Positions 36,771-44,299 of a stretch of DNA of 64,000 nucleotides are shown here, one piece after another. The DNA lies in the NCBI RefSeq assembly GCF_014490485.1, contig NZ_JACTVA010000012.1, positions 31,239 through 95,238 on the forward strand. Direction: 5' to 3'. The notes below the pieces were generated by a model that saw only the letters and a program-made list of their open reading frames with translations, searched no databases and was not told the origin of the DNA. Numbering within the stretch: position 1 is the stretch's first letter; every line of letters begins with the position of its first letter. This stretch comes from Teichococcus aerophilus (lineage in GTDB: Bacteria; Pseudomonadota; Alphaproteobacteria; Acetobacterales; Acetobacteraceae). A program made the position numbers and the translations under genes.

Positions 36771-37010
36771 AAGGCCGGGGAAGGAATTCCCCGGACCCCA
36801 TCTTTCTTCTGCGAGTCTTACGGGTGTGGCCGATGCGGCGTCGGCCTTTCCGGGCCAAGGGTGGGGTTACGCCCGAGGTTGATGGTTGGGCCCGGTGGCC
36901 CATGACCTTTCCCACGGCCGCACCTGCCTGCCCTGAAGCCCCACGCCAACTGACAGAAAAAGATGGCGTCAACGTCTACGTTTGCGCGGGGGAATTCCTT
37001 CCCTGAGCTT
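36771..37010 (-). repeat. Type B palindromic intergenic element, copy 6
   Basis: The terminal arm AAGGCCGGGGAAGGAATTCC with CATCTTTCTTCTGCGAG is the same as in type A, but the core differs. It shares CCCATGACCTT, GCACCTGCC, CCTGAAGCCC and GACAGAAAAA in the same order with copy 7, and lacks the GC hairpin of type A. The right arm is slightly decayed. It lies between the tandem M81 and small membrane-protein genes. Confidence 0.8.
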
Positions 37011-37154
37011 CCCTTCCGCCTGAGCCGAATGTCGACTGGCCTTAACCGGGGCGCACTCCGCCCCGCCTGCCGGAACGAAAATCCTTCGATCCTGCGCTGC
37101 GGCAAGATTTTCTTAAGCCGTCGCATGGAATCCTGGCCTGCGAAGGAGATTCCG

Positions 37155-37577
37155 ATGGCGACTTACAAGGACATGCAATCGGCCAGCAGCATCAGGAACT
37201 GGTCCCTGATCGTGGCCATCTTGACGCCACTCGCTCTGATCGGGATGGCGATGCAATGGGCGAACGGCAAGACCGACGAGAACTCGCTCAGCCTGTTCCT
37301 GGTTCTTCTGGTGGCCTTCCCGGTCTCGCTGTGGATGTTCGGCGTCCATCGCCAGAAGGTCGAGCGCCTCCACGCCATCCTGCTCGCTGACGACGACCTC
37401 ATGGCCCGCTTCATGCAGGACGCGCACGATGCCGAGGTCACGGAACTCCGCAGGTCCATCGAGCGGTCCTACAGAGACATCGCCGCCGCCGAGCATGATG
37501 GGGAATGGGACAAGGTGCAGCGGCTGAGAGGGCAGATCGCCGTCGCCGAATCCAAGCTGCGCGAACTGGGTGCCTGA
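37155..37577 (+). CDS. Small membrane protein with cytoplasmic helical tail, unknown function
   Basis: The 140-aa protein starts at ATG 37155 with AAGGAG six bases upstream. Two membrane helices (about residues 17-35 and 47-66) are joined by a short loop. A charged, heptad-like helical tail follows (ELRRSIERSYRDIAAAEHDG and onward). It resembles no family I know. It is the only gene between two type B repeat elements in direct orientation, so it may have arrived with them. Codon choice looks less extreme in GC than its neighbours. Confidence 0.75.
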   Translation: MATYKDMQSASSIRNWSLIVAILTPLALIGMAMQWANGKTDENSLSLFLVLLVAFPVSLWMFGVHRQKVERLHAILLADDDLMARFMQDAHDAEVTELRRSIERSYRDIAAAEHDGEWDKVQRLRGQIAVAESKLRELGA

Positions 37578-37691
37578 CGCCCGACAGCCGGGTCGCGGAT
37601 GCTGCGGCAACGCCTTCCGCTGCCCATCGGTGCCACGGCAACCGTGTCCAGCGCACGGCCTGGGACGGATCGACATGCAGCCTTTGGGCAG

Positions 37692-37934
37692 GAGGGCCGG
37701 CGAAAGAATCCCCCGAGCCCCATTTTTCTATGAGTCTTTCGGTGCCCGCCGTGGCGGCGTCAGCCCTTCTACGCTCAGAGCGAGGTTACGTCGAAGCTCC
37801 ATGAGCGTCGGAGGCCGATAGTTCAGCCCAGGTAACCCATGACCTTGCTCATGGCCCGCACCTGCCGGTCCTGAAGCCCGACGCCAGCCGACAGAAAAAA
37901 AGAGGGTTTCAGGGGGTTTCTTTCCTCTGACCTT
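37692..37934 (-). repeat. Type B palindromic intergenic element, copy 7
   Basis: The arms are more decayed (AGGGCCGGCGAAAGAATCCC at the left; GGGGGTTTCTTTCCTC at the right). The core matches copy 6 in the same orientation, including CCCATGACCTT, GCACCTGCC, CCTGAAGCCC and GACAGAAAAA. It lies between the convergent small membrane-protein and TRIC genes. Confidence 0.75.
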
Positions 37935-37966
37935 CCTCCCCGCCCCAGCTTGTGTGACGGTCGGCG

Positions 37967-38590
37967 CTAGTTCGTACGGGCGGTGTAGGCGGGCAGCGAC
38001 CAGCCCCGGACCAGTGCGGCCGCGCGGATGGCGAAGGCCAGGCACATGCCGGCGCAGACCGCCACGGTGTTGGGCAGGCCCAGCGCCGTCATCACCACGA
38101 ACAGCGCGGCGCCCGCCGCGGCGGCGGTCGCGTAGATCTCCTTCCGCAGCAGCAGCGGCAGCTCGGCGCAGATCATGTCCCGCAGCAGGCCGCCGAAGGT
38201 GGCGGTGATCGTGCCCATCAGGATGGCAATCCAGGCATTGCCGGTGTGGCTGTAGGCGGCCTCGGCCCCCACCACGGCGAACAGCGCCATGCCCACCGCA
38301 TCCGCCCACAGCAGCAGCACGAAGCGGCGCTCCACCCAATGCGCGGTGAAGAACACCACCAGCGCCACGGCGGAGGCCATCAGCACCAGCGCCGGTTCAT
38401 CCAGCCAGAACACCGTGCGGTCCAGCACCAGGTCGCGGATGGTGCCGCCACCGAAGGCGGTGACGCAGGCGATCAGCACGAAGCCAATCGGGTCCAACTG
38501 CTTGCGGGAGGCGGTGAGCGCGCCGGCCATGGCGAACACCGCCGTGCCGGCCCAGCCCAGCGCGCCCAGCAGCGCGGAAAGGGAGAGCAA
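37967..38590 (-). CDS. Trimeric intracellular cation (TRIC)-type channel protein
   Basis: The 207-aa membrane protein is of the UPF0126/TRIC family, with about seven helices in two inverted repeats. Each repeat has the glycine-rich kink motif followed by RD: FGGGTIRDLVL and FGGLLRDMIC. Prokaryotic TRICs form homotrimeric K+-permeable channels. It follows an MFS transporter gene by 3 bp and is probably co-transcribed with it. Confidence 0.9.
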   Translation of the reverse strand: MLSLSALLGALGWAGTAVFAMAGALTASRKQLDPIGFVLIACVTAFGGGTIRDLVLDRTVFWLDEPALVLMASAVALVVFFTAHWVERRFVLLLWADAVGMALFAVVGAEAAYSHTGNAWIAILMGTITATFGGLLRDMICAELPLLLRKEIYATAAAAGAALFVVMTALGLPNTVAVCAGMCLAFAIRAAALVRGWSLPAYTARTN

Positions 38591-38593
38591 GGC

Positions 38594-39820
38594 CTACTCC
38601 GCAGGCAGGGCGGCGGCGGCACGGCGGGCTTCCCCCCGCGCGGTGCCCATGCAGAGCAGGGAGAGCAGTAGCAGCCCCGCCACCATCGGCAGCACCCAGT
38701 GCGCCAGCCCGGCATCCAGCAGCAGGCCGACGGCCGGCGTCATCGCGCCGCCCAGCGGCAGGCCGGAGGAGATGAAGCCGAACACCTTGCCGATCTGCCC
38801 CGGCGGCGCCGCGTCCTTCACCATCACGTCGCGCGGGGTGCGGCTGGCGCCCAGCGCCAGCCCGGCCAGCGCCGCGACGACGATGGCCATGATGCCGGGC
38901 ATCGGGATGGCCCCCAGCGCCAGGATGAACACCACCGCCACCAGCGTCAGCCCGACGACGAAGACGCCATGCTTCTTGGAGCGGTCGGCGAACCAGCCGC
39001 CGGCCAGCACACCCAGGATATTGCCGGTGAAGAAGCCGGTCAGCAGGTAGGAGCCCATGGCGACAGGCAGGCCCCACAGCGTCTCCATCACCGGGATGGC
39101 GAAGGCCTGAAAGCCGGAGCTGGCCATGGAGGACAGCCAGAAGAACACGAAGAACAGCAGCATCGGGCGGCTCAGCAACAGGCTGGCGCCGGTGCCGGGT
39201 GCGGCCTCGGCGCGCGGCTTGACCTGGTCGTGCAGGATGCGGCTCTGCCAGAGGATGGTCAGCACCACCGGCACGCCCAGCAGCCCGACCAGCAGCAATG
39301 CCTGCCGCCAGCCCATGGCCAGCGCCAGCGCGGCGATGATGGGCGGCGCGGCGGCGAAGCCGAGATTGCCGGTGAGGGTGTGCATGGAGAAGGCCCGCCC
39401 CATGCGGGTCTTGTTGATGCTGCCGGCCAGGATGGCGTAGTCCGCCGGATGGATGACGCTGTTGCCGATGCCGGAAAGCGCCGCCAGCGCCAGGATGGCC
39501 CAAAAACTAGGCGCGAAGGCCATGGCGGAGATGGAAAGCGCCATCAGCAGCGTGCCGCCAACCAGGAAGCGCCGGGCGCCGTGCTTGTCCACCAAGAAGC
39601 CCACCGGGGTCTGCAGCACGGCGGTGATGGTGCTCATCAGGGCGATGGAGAAGCCGAGGGTGGTGTAGGACACCCCGAACTCCTCCTTCCAGATCGGGAA
39701 GAGCGGCGCCAGGCACAGCATGTAGAAATGCGAGAGGAAGTGCCCGGTGCCGATCAACCCGATGATGGGCCAATCGCGATCCGGCTCGGCGGGCGTGGTG
39801 GCGGTGCCCTGGGGTGGCAT
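38594..39820 (-). CDS. MFS transporter, fosmidomycin-resistance-like
   Basis: The 408-aa major facilitator has 12 predicted helices. The N-terminus IGLIGTGHFLSHFYMLCLAPLF and the loop GFLVDKHGARR match the Fsr/fosmidomycin-resistance branch. That branch is mostly drug or metabolite efflux. The TRIC gene follows after 3 bp. The real substrate is unknown. Confidence 0.88.
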   Translation of the reverse strand: MPPQGTATTPAEPDRDWPIIGLIGTGHFLSHFYMLCLAPLFPIWKEEFGVSYTTLGFSIALMSTITAVLQTPVGFLVDKHGARRFLVGGTLLMALSISAMAFAPSFWAILALAALSGIGNSVIHPADYAILAGSINKTRMGRAFSMHTLTGNLGFAAAPPIIAALALAMGWRQALLLVGLLGVPVVLTILWQSRILHDQVKPRAEAAPGTGASLLLSRPMLLFFVFFWLSSMASSGFQAFAIPVMETLWGLPVAMGSYLLTGFFTGNILGVLAGGWFADRSKKHGVFVVGLTLVAVVFILALGAIPMPGIMAIVVAALAGLALGASRTPRDVMVKDAAPPGQIGKVFGFISSGLPLGGAMTPAVGLLLDAGLAHWVLPMVAGLLLLSLLCMGTARGEARRAAAALPAE

Positions 39821-39989
39821 GGGCGTATCCTCGGCGAACGTGCTTTGCTATCCAGGCTGCGCCCGGCCCCCCGGCCTGTCAAACGCGCGGGACGGCCGGA
39901 TGAAGCGTTGCGCCGTGTAGCGCCCGGCCCCGGAGCGCCAGGGCCAAGGCCACGGCTGGGTGCTGTCCAGCGCGCGCCCGCAAGGGACC

Positions 39990-40436
39990 TCAGAGCGGCT
40001 TGAAGCGGACCGCCGGTGGGAAGGTGCCTTCATCCGGCTTCAGCGCCAGCAACTCCGTCAACAGCACGCCGCCGGTGCCGGCCCGCAGCCGCAGCAATTC
40101 CTGCCCCGGCTTGTAGATGGCCACGCCATAGCGGTTCACCACCTTGCCGTCGCTGTAGCTGACGAAGCGGACGGTGGTGGCGCCGTTGGTGTTGACGGCT
40201 TCGCAGCGGATCTCCTCGTTGGTTTGGAAGCCCTGCGCGGTCAGCTGGCAGGCGCGCGGGCCGAGGGTCAGGTCGTAGGTGACGACGATGCCGGTGCCAC
40301 CGGCGGTGCGGCCGCCATCCCACTCGTAGCGGTAGTGGCCGGGCGGCACGGGTTCCGCCATCGCGGGCAGCGCCAGCACGAGCCCGGCCATCGCCGCCAT
40401 TGCCGTCATCCCGATCCTGGATGCCATCCGGGGCAT
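39990..40436 (-). CDS. Secreted DUF5991-like protein
   Basis: The 148-aa protein has a signal peptide (MPRMASRIGMTAMAAMAGLVLALPAMA is the leader region, residues 1-27) and a mature domain beginning GHYRYEWDGGRTAGGTG. Further on come CQLTAQGFQTNEEIRCEA and YKPGQELLRL. I recall this pattern as DUF5991, a periplasmic family without known function. The ATG at 40436 has AAGGAG seven bases upstream, so it is preferred over a longer frame. Two cysteines could form a disulphide. Confidence 0.7.
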   Translation of the reverse strand: MPRMASRIGMTAMAAMAGLVLALPAMAEPVPPGHYRYEWDGGRTAGGTGIVVTYDLTLGPRACQLTAQGFQTNEEIRCEAVNTNGATTVRFVSYSDGKVVNRYGVAIYKPGQELLRLRAGTGGVLLTELLALKPDEGTFPPAVRFKPL

Positions 40437-40653
40437 ATGCGTCTCCTTCGATGCTCGTAGGCGTGGGCGGGCCCGCATGATCGGAGGTTTTGGCCATGAG
40501 CGGGATTCACGCTTTGCGGCGCGAACCGGGACCGACGCGGTCATCCGGAGAGTCGGCAGGGGAGGACTGGGATCTTTTGTGCCAGCGCGCGGTTGGCAAG
40601 CTCCAGCCAGGCGGCCGGCCAGACAGGTGCTGCCAGCGTACCCGGCCTGATCT

Positions 40654-41505
40654 TCAGGCCTCGGCCAGACTCTCGCGGATCAGCAGCACCAGCGGCGCTA
40701 CCAGCTGCGTGCGCCCCGCGGCATCGCCGAACACCGCCATCTCCGCCACGCCCAGGGCCGGCAGGCCGGGATGCTCCCGCAACCCCTGCGGCAGGCCGGA
40801 ACGGCCGAGCACGGTGACGGCCAGCCCCGCCTGCGCTGCCGCCGCCACCCCCAGCAGGCTGGCGGAGGTATAGACCACCTCGAACCCCAGCCCCGCGCGC
40901 GCCAGCGCGGCCAGGGCGCGGTCGCGGAACATGCAGCCCTGCGGCAGCATCGCCACCGGTAGCGGGCGGCCCTCCGGCGGGCTCCAGCCCGGGGAGGCGA
41001 CCCAGATCATCGGCTCGGTCCAGAGCGGGGTGCCGGTGGTCTCCCCATCGCGCCGCTTGCCGAGCACGAGGTCCAGCTCGCCCCGCTCCTGCGCCGCGCG
41101 CAGCTCGTGGCTGCGGCCGACCTCCACTTCCAGGCGGACCTCGGGGAAGTCCCGGGCGAAGCGGGCCAGGATCGGCGCCAGGTTGCGCGGCACGAAGTGG
41201 TCCGCCACGCCCAGCCGCAGCCGGCCGGCGATGGGCGGCGCCACCAGGCGGCGGACGGCCTCGTCATTCAGCGCCAGCATGCGGCGGGCATAGGCCAGCA
41301 GCGTCTCCCCATCCCGCGTCAGGGCGACGCTGCGGCTGGTACGCTCGAACACCCGCTTGCCGACCAGCTCCTCCAGCCGCTTCACCTTCAGGCTGACGGC
41401 CGATTGCGTCAGCCCGAGTGCGGCGGCCCCCGGCGTGAACCCACCCCGCTCCGCCACCTGCACGAAGCAGCGCAGCAGGTCCAGGTCCAGGTCCGGGGCG
41501 CGCAT
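40654..41505 (-). CDS. LysR family transcriptional regulator
   Basis: The 283-aa regulator has an N-terminal helix-turn-helix (FTPGAAALGLTQSAVSLKVKRLEELV) and a C-terminal two-lobe effector domain. Unusually it is the last gene of a TauE-racemase-LysR operon, 3 bp after the racemase, rather than divergent from its target. It may autoregulate the operon. Confidence 0.93.
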   Translation of the reverse strand: MRAPDLDLDLLRCFVQVAERGGFTPGAAALGLTQSAVSLKVKRLEELVGKRVFERTSRSVALTRDGETLLAYARRMLALNDEAVRRLVAPPIAGRLRLGVADHFVPRNLAPILARFARDFPEVRLEVEVGRSHELRAAQERGELDLVLGKRRDGETTGTPLWTEPMIWVASPGWSPPEGRPLPVAMLPQGCMFRDRALAALARAGLGFEVVYTSASLLGVAAAAQAGLAVTVLGRSGLPQGLREHPGLPALGVAEMAVFGDAAGRTQLVAPLVLLIRESLAEA

Positions 41506-41508
41506 GGG

Positions 41509-42225
41509 CTAAGCCTTGGCCCAGCCGATGGCCGCCAGCGCCAGTGCATCGATGGTATCGACCATCGGCACGCCGATCTCGGCATAGGGACCGGCCAGGA
41601 TACCCAGCGGGATTTCCGTGCAGCCCAGCACCACGGCGCTGGCGCCCCGGTCCCGCAGGTTGCGCGCCGCCTCGGCCAGCGGGATGTAGGCGGCCGCCAC
41701 CCGGTTCGCCTTCACCAGCGCGATGCCGGGAGAGACGAGGCTCTGCATCTCCGCCGGCGGCGGCACGATCACCTCGTAGCCCAGCGCCTCCAGCCGTGGC
41801 TGGTACAGCCGCATCGCCAGGGTGCCAGCGGTGGCCATCAGCCCGACGCGGCCGGAATGGATGCCCTGGCGCCGCAGATCCTCCGCCGCGGCGTCGACGA
41901 TGTGCAGGATCGGCAGCTCGGTCGTCGCGCGCAGCTCGTCATACCAGCCATGGGCGGTGTTGCAGGGAATGGCGATGGCCCTGGCCCCCGCCGCCTGCAG
42001 GCCGGCGATGCCACGTGCCAGCCAGGGCAACGGGTCCTCGCCCCCGGCCAGCCGCGCCGCCGTACGGTCCGGCACCCGGGGGTCGGACCACAGCACGGCG
42101 GGGATGTGGTCCTGGTCCTGCTCGGCCGGTGTCAGCAGGGTCAGGCGCAGCATGAACTGCGCGCTGGCCAACGGCCCCATGCCGCCCAGCACGCCGAGGA
42201 TGCGGGAATCGGGCAGCGCGGTCAC
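41509..42225 (-). CDS. Aspartate/glutamate racemase family protein
   Basis: The 238-aa cofactor-independent racemase has both catalytic cysteines in place: IPCNTAHGWYDEL and VVLGCTEIPLGIL. The start VLGGMGPLASAQF is typical of YgeA/aspartate racemases. Relatives also racemise other amino acids or isomerise maleate. It overlaps the TauE gene upstream by ATGA, so the exporter may move the product or a related acid. Confidence 0.92.
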   Translation of the reverse strand: MTALPDSRILGVLGGMGPLASAQFMLRLTLLTPAEQDQDHIPAVLWSDPRVPDRTAARLAGGEDPLPWLARGIAGLQAAGARAIAIPCNTAHGWYDELRATTELPILHIVDAAAEDLRRQGIHSGRVGLMATAGTLAMRLYQPRLEALGYEVIVPPPAEMQSLVSPGIALVKANRVAAAYIPLAEAARNLRDRGASAVVLGCTEIPLGILAGPYAEIGVPMVDTIDALALAAIGWAKA

Positions 42226-42980
42226 AGCCCCAGGCCTTCCATGACCAGTTTGATGCCGGTAACGCCGAGAAGTACGTAGATCACGCGATAGAACACCTTG
42301 TCGCTGATGCGCCCCTGCAGCCAGACGCCCATCCGCACGCCGATCGGCGCCAGCGGCAGCAGCACCAGGCTGGTGAGCAGGTTGGTGGCGGACAATTGCC
42401 CCAGCAGCGCATAGGGCACCAGCTTGACGTAGTTCACCACCCCGAAGAACACCACCGTGGTGCCGGAAAGCTCCGCCCGCGGCAGCCGCAGCGGGTACAG
42501 GTACATCGCCAGCGGTGGCCCGCCCGCATGCGCCAGCGTGCTGGTGAAGCCCGAGACCATGCCCCAGAATCCGCCCTTAGCACGGTTGGGCGCGGCCGGC
42601 GGCGGCGGCCCGTGCCGCGCCACCCACAGCCCGCGCGCGATGAAGATCAGGCTGATCGCGCCCACCATCAGTTTGATGGCATTGTTGCTCATCAGCCCGA
42701 ATACGAAGGCGCCGAACAGGATGCCCAGCAGGCCGCCTGGGATGATGGCCAGCATCTCCCGCCGGTTCCACTTGCCCCACCAGGCCCGCAGCCCAGCGAG
42801 GTCCATGGCGCAGAGCACCGGCAGGGTGATGGCGGCCGCCTGGGCGGGCGGCACCAGCAGTGCCATGGCCGGCACCGCCAGGTTGCCGCCGCCGGAGGCG
42901 AAACCCCCCTTGCTGATGCCGGTGATCAGCAGCGCCGGGACGGCGAGCGCGTAGAACCAGGGGTCGGTGATGAGGGACAC
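42222..42980 (-). CDS. TauE/SafE family anion exporter, copy 1
   Basis: The 252-aa membrane protein has about eight helices and the family's two glycine-rich motifs: ITGISKGGFASGGGN near the N-terminus and MVSGFTSTLAHAGGPPL in the middle. The likely start is the GTG at 42980 (VSLITDPW); no closer ATG fits. Relatives move sulphite, sulphoacetate or similar organic anions. It opens an operon with a racemase and LysR, and faces a second TauE/SafE gene across 77 bp. Confidence 0.88.
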   Translation of the reverse strand: MSLITDPWFYALAVPALLITGISKGGFASGGGNLAVPAMALLVPPAQAAAITLPVLCAMDLAGLRAWWGKWNRREMLAIIPGGLLGILFGAFVFGLMSNNAIKLMVGAISLIFIARGLWVARHGPPPPAAPNRAKGGFWGMVSGFTSTLAHAGGPPLAMYLYPLRLPRAELSGTTVVFFGVVNYVKLVPYALLGQLSATNLLTSLVLLPLAPIGVRMGVWLQGRISDKVFYRVIYVLLGVTGIKLVMEGLGL

Positions 42981-43057
42981 GGGCTTGCGGAACCGGAGGC
43001 TGGGTGTAGGACAATGCTGCACGTCCAAACCGAAGCCGCCAAGGGCACCTGAACCTG

Positions 43058-43888
43058 ATGCAACACCTTTCCGACCCGATGTGGCTCGCGGCCCTGGCCG
43101 TGGCGATGGCACTGACCGGCATCGTCTCCGGCACTCTTGCAGGCCTGCTGGGCGTCGGTGGCGGCATCGTCATCGTGCCGGTGCTGTTCAACGTGCTGCC
43201 GCTGTTCGGCATCCCGGAGGCGGTGCAGATGAAGCTGGCCGTCGGCACCAGCCTGGCCACCATCATCCCGACCTCCATCGTCTCCGCCCGCAAGCACTAT
43301 GCGAAGGGGGCGATCGATACGTCGCTGCTGCGCGCCATCTGGCCCTCCATGATCATCGGCGTGGCGCTGGGCACGGTGGCGGCGATCTGGCTTCACGGCA
43401 GCGCGCTCTCCGCCGTCTTCGCCGTCATTGCGCTGCTGGTGGCGCTGAATATGGGCTTCACCGGCGTCGACTTCAAAATCCGCGAGCAGACGCCGCGTGG
43501 GCCGGGCCTGTGGGGCATCGGCAGCTTCATCGGCGCCGTCTCCGCCATGATGGGCATCGGCGGCGGCACGGTCGGGGTACCGATCCTGTCGATGTTCGGT
43601 ACACCGATCCGCTCGGCGGTGGCGACGGCCTCAGTGTTCGGGCTGATCATCTCGATCCCGGCCACCATCGGCTTCATCTATGGCGGCTGGGGCGTGCACG
43701 ACCTGCCGCCGTATTCGCTGGGCTACGTCAACCTGATCGGCTTCGCGCTGATCGTCCCCAGCTCCATCCTCGCGACGCCCTGGGGCGTGCACCTGGCCCA
43801 CACCATCCCGCCGCTGATGCTGAAGCGCGCCTTCGCGGTGTTCCTGGCCATCACCGCCGCACGGATGATCTATGCGCTGGTGACATGA
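43058..43888 (+). CDS. TauE/SafE family anion exporter, copy 2
   Basis: The 276-aa membrane protein has about eight helices, with motifs GTLAGLLGVGGGIVIVPVL and ISAMMGIGGGTVGVPIL-like repeats (here SAMMGIGGGTVGVPIL). It is distinct in sequence from the divergent copy, so this is not a recent tandem duplication. It may share a promoter region with it. The substrate is unknown; sulphite and organosulphonates are usual in the family. Confidence 0.9.
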   Translation: MQHLSDPMWLAALAVAMALTGIVSGTLAGLLGVGGGIVIVPVLFNVLPLFGIPEAVQMKLAVGTSLATIIPTSIVSARKHYAKGAIDTSLLRAIWPSMIIGVALGTVAAIWLHGSALSAVFAVIALLVALNMGFTGVDFKIREQTPRGPGLWGIGSFIGAVSAMMGIGGGTVGVPILSMFGTPIRSAVATASVFGLIISIPATIGFIYGGWGVHDLPPYSLGYVNLIGFALIVPSSILATPWGVHLAHTIPPLMLKRAFAVFLAITAARMIYALVT

Positions 43889-43898
43889 GGCTTTTAGA

Positions 43899-44140
43899 AG
43901 GAGGGAAGGGCTTCCCCGGGCCCCTTCTTTTGTCTGCGAGTCTGGGTCGGCGTTGCAGGGCTGAGAGCCGAGGCTCCTTGATAATTTAAAAATGGGCCAC
44001 ACGGACTGAGCCGTCAGTCGCCGGAGGTCCTGGACCTTTGGCGCGCCCAGCGGTGTCCCAGACAGACTGACTTTTCAGCAGCTGCACCGGAAAACTCGAA
44101 AAGAAGAGAAGGGGGTCCGGGGAATTCCTTCCCCGGCCTT
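43899..44140 (+). repeat. Type A palindromic intergenic element, copy 8 (forward orientation)
   Basis: The 242-bp copy has a decayed left arm (GGAAGGGCTTCCCC) and an intact right arm (CCGGGGAATTCCTTCCCC). The core contains TTGATAATTTAAAAATGGGC, GCCGTCAGT and the GC hairpin at 44019-44043. It lies between the convergent TauE and glycosyltransferase genes. Confidence 0.85.
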
Positions 44141-44299
44141 TCTGCCAACGTTGCGTCGGGACGGCCAGAAATGCCGCTTCCTCGCCGCTCTCCGTCCCGG
44201 CTGCGCGAGGCCGTTCCATCAGCCCTTGTCCGGGCCAAACAGAAAGAGCCTGGGGAAGCTTCTCCCCAGGCCCCTGTCATCAAATCGCGCCCGGCGGGC
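44141..44299. terminator. Gap with terminator for the glycosyltransferase operon
   Basis: A perfect 9-bp stem, GCCTGGGGA and TCCCCAGGC, lies at 44248-44271. Read leftward it is followed by CTCTTTCTGTTT, a T-rich tract, so it probably terminates the glycan operon. The rest shows no gene. Confidence 0.65.

Noticed and set aside
36696..37966. Insertion sequence or transposon around the small membrane-protein gene
   Set aside because: No transposase or recombinase gene is present; only the repeat elements are seen, so it is reported as a possible cassette instead.
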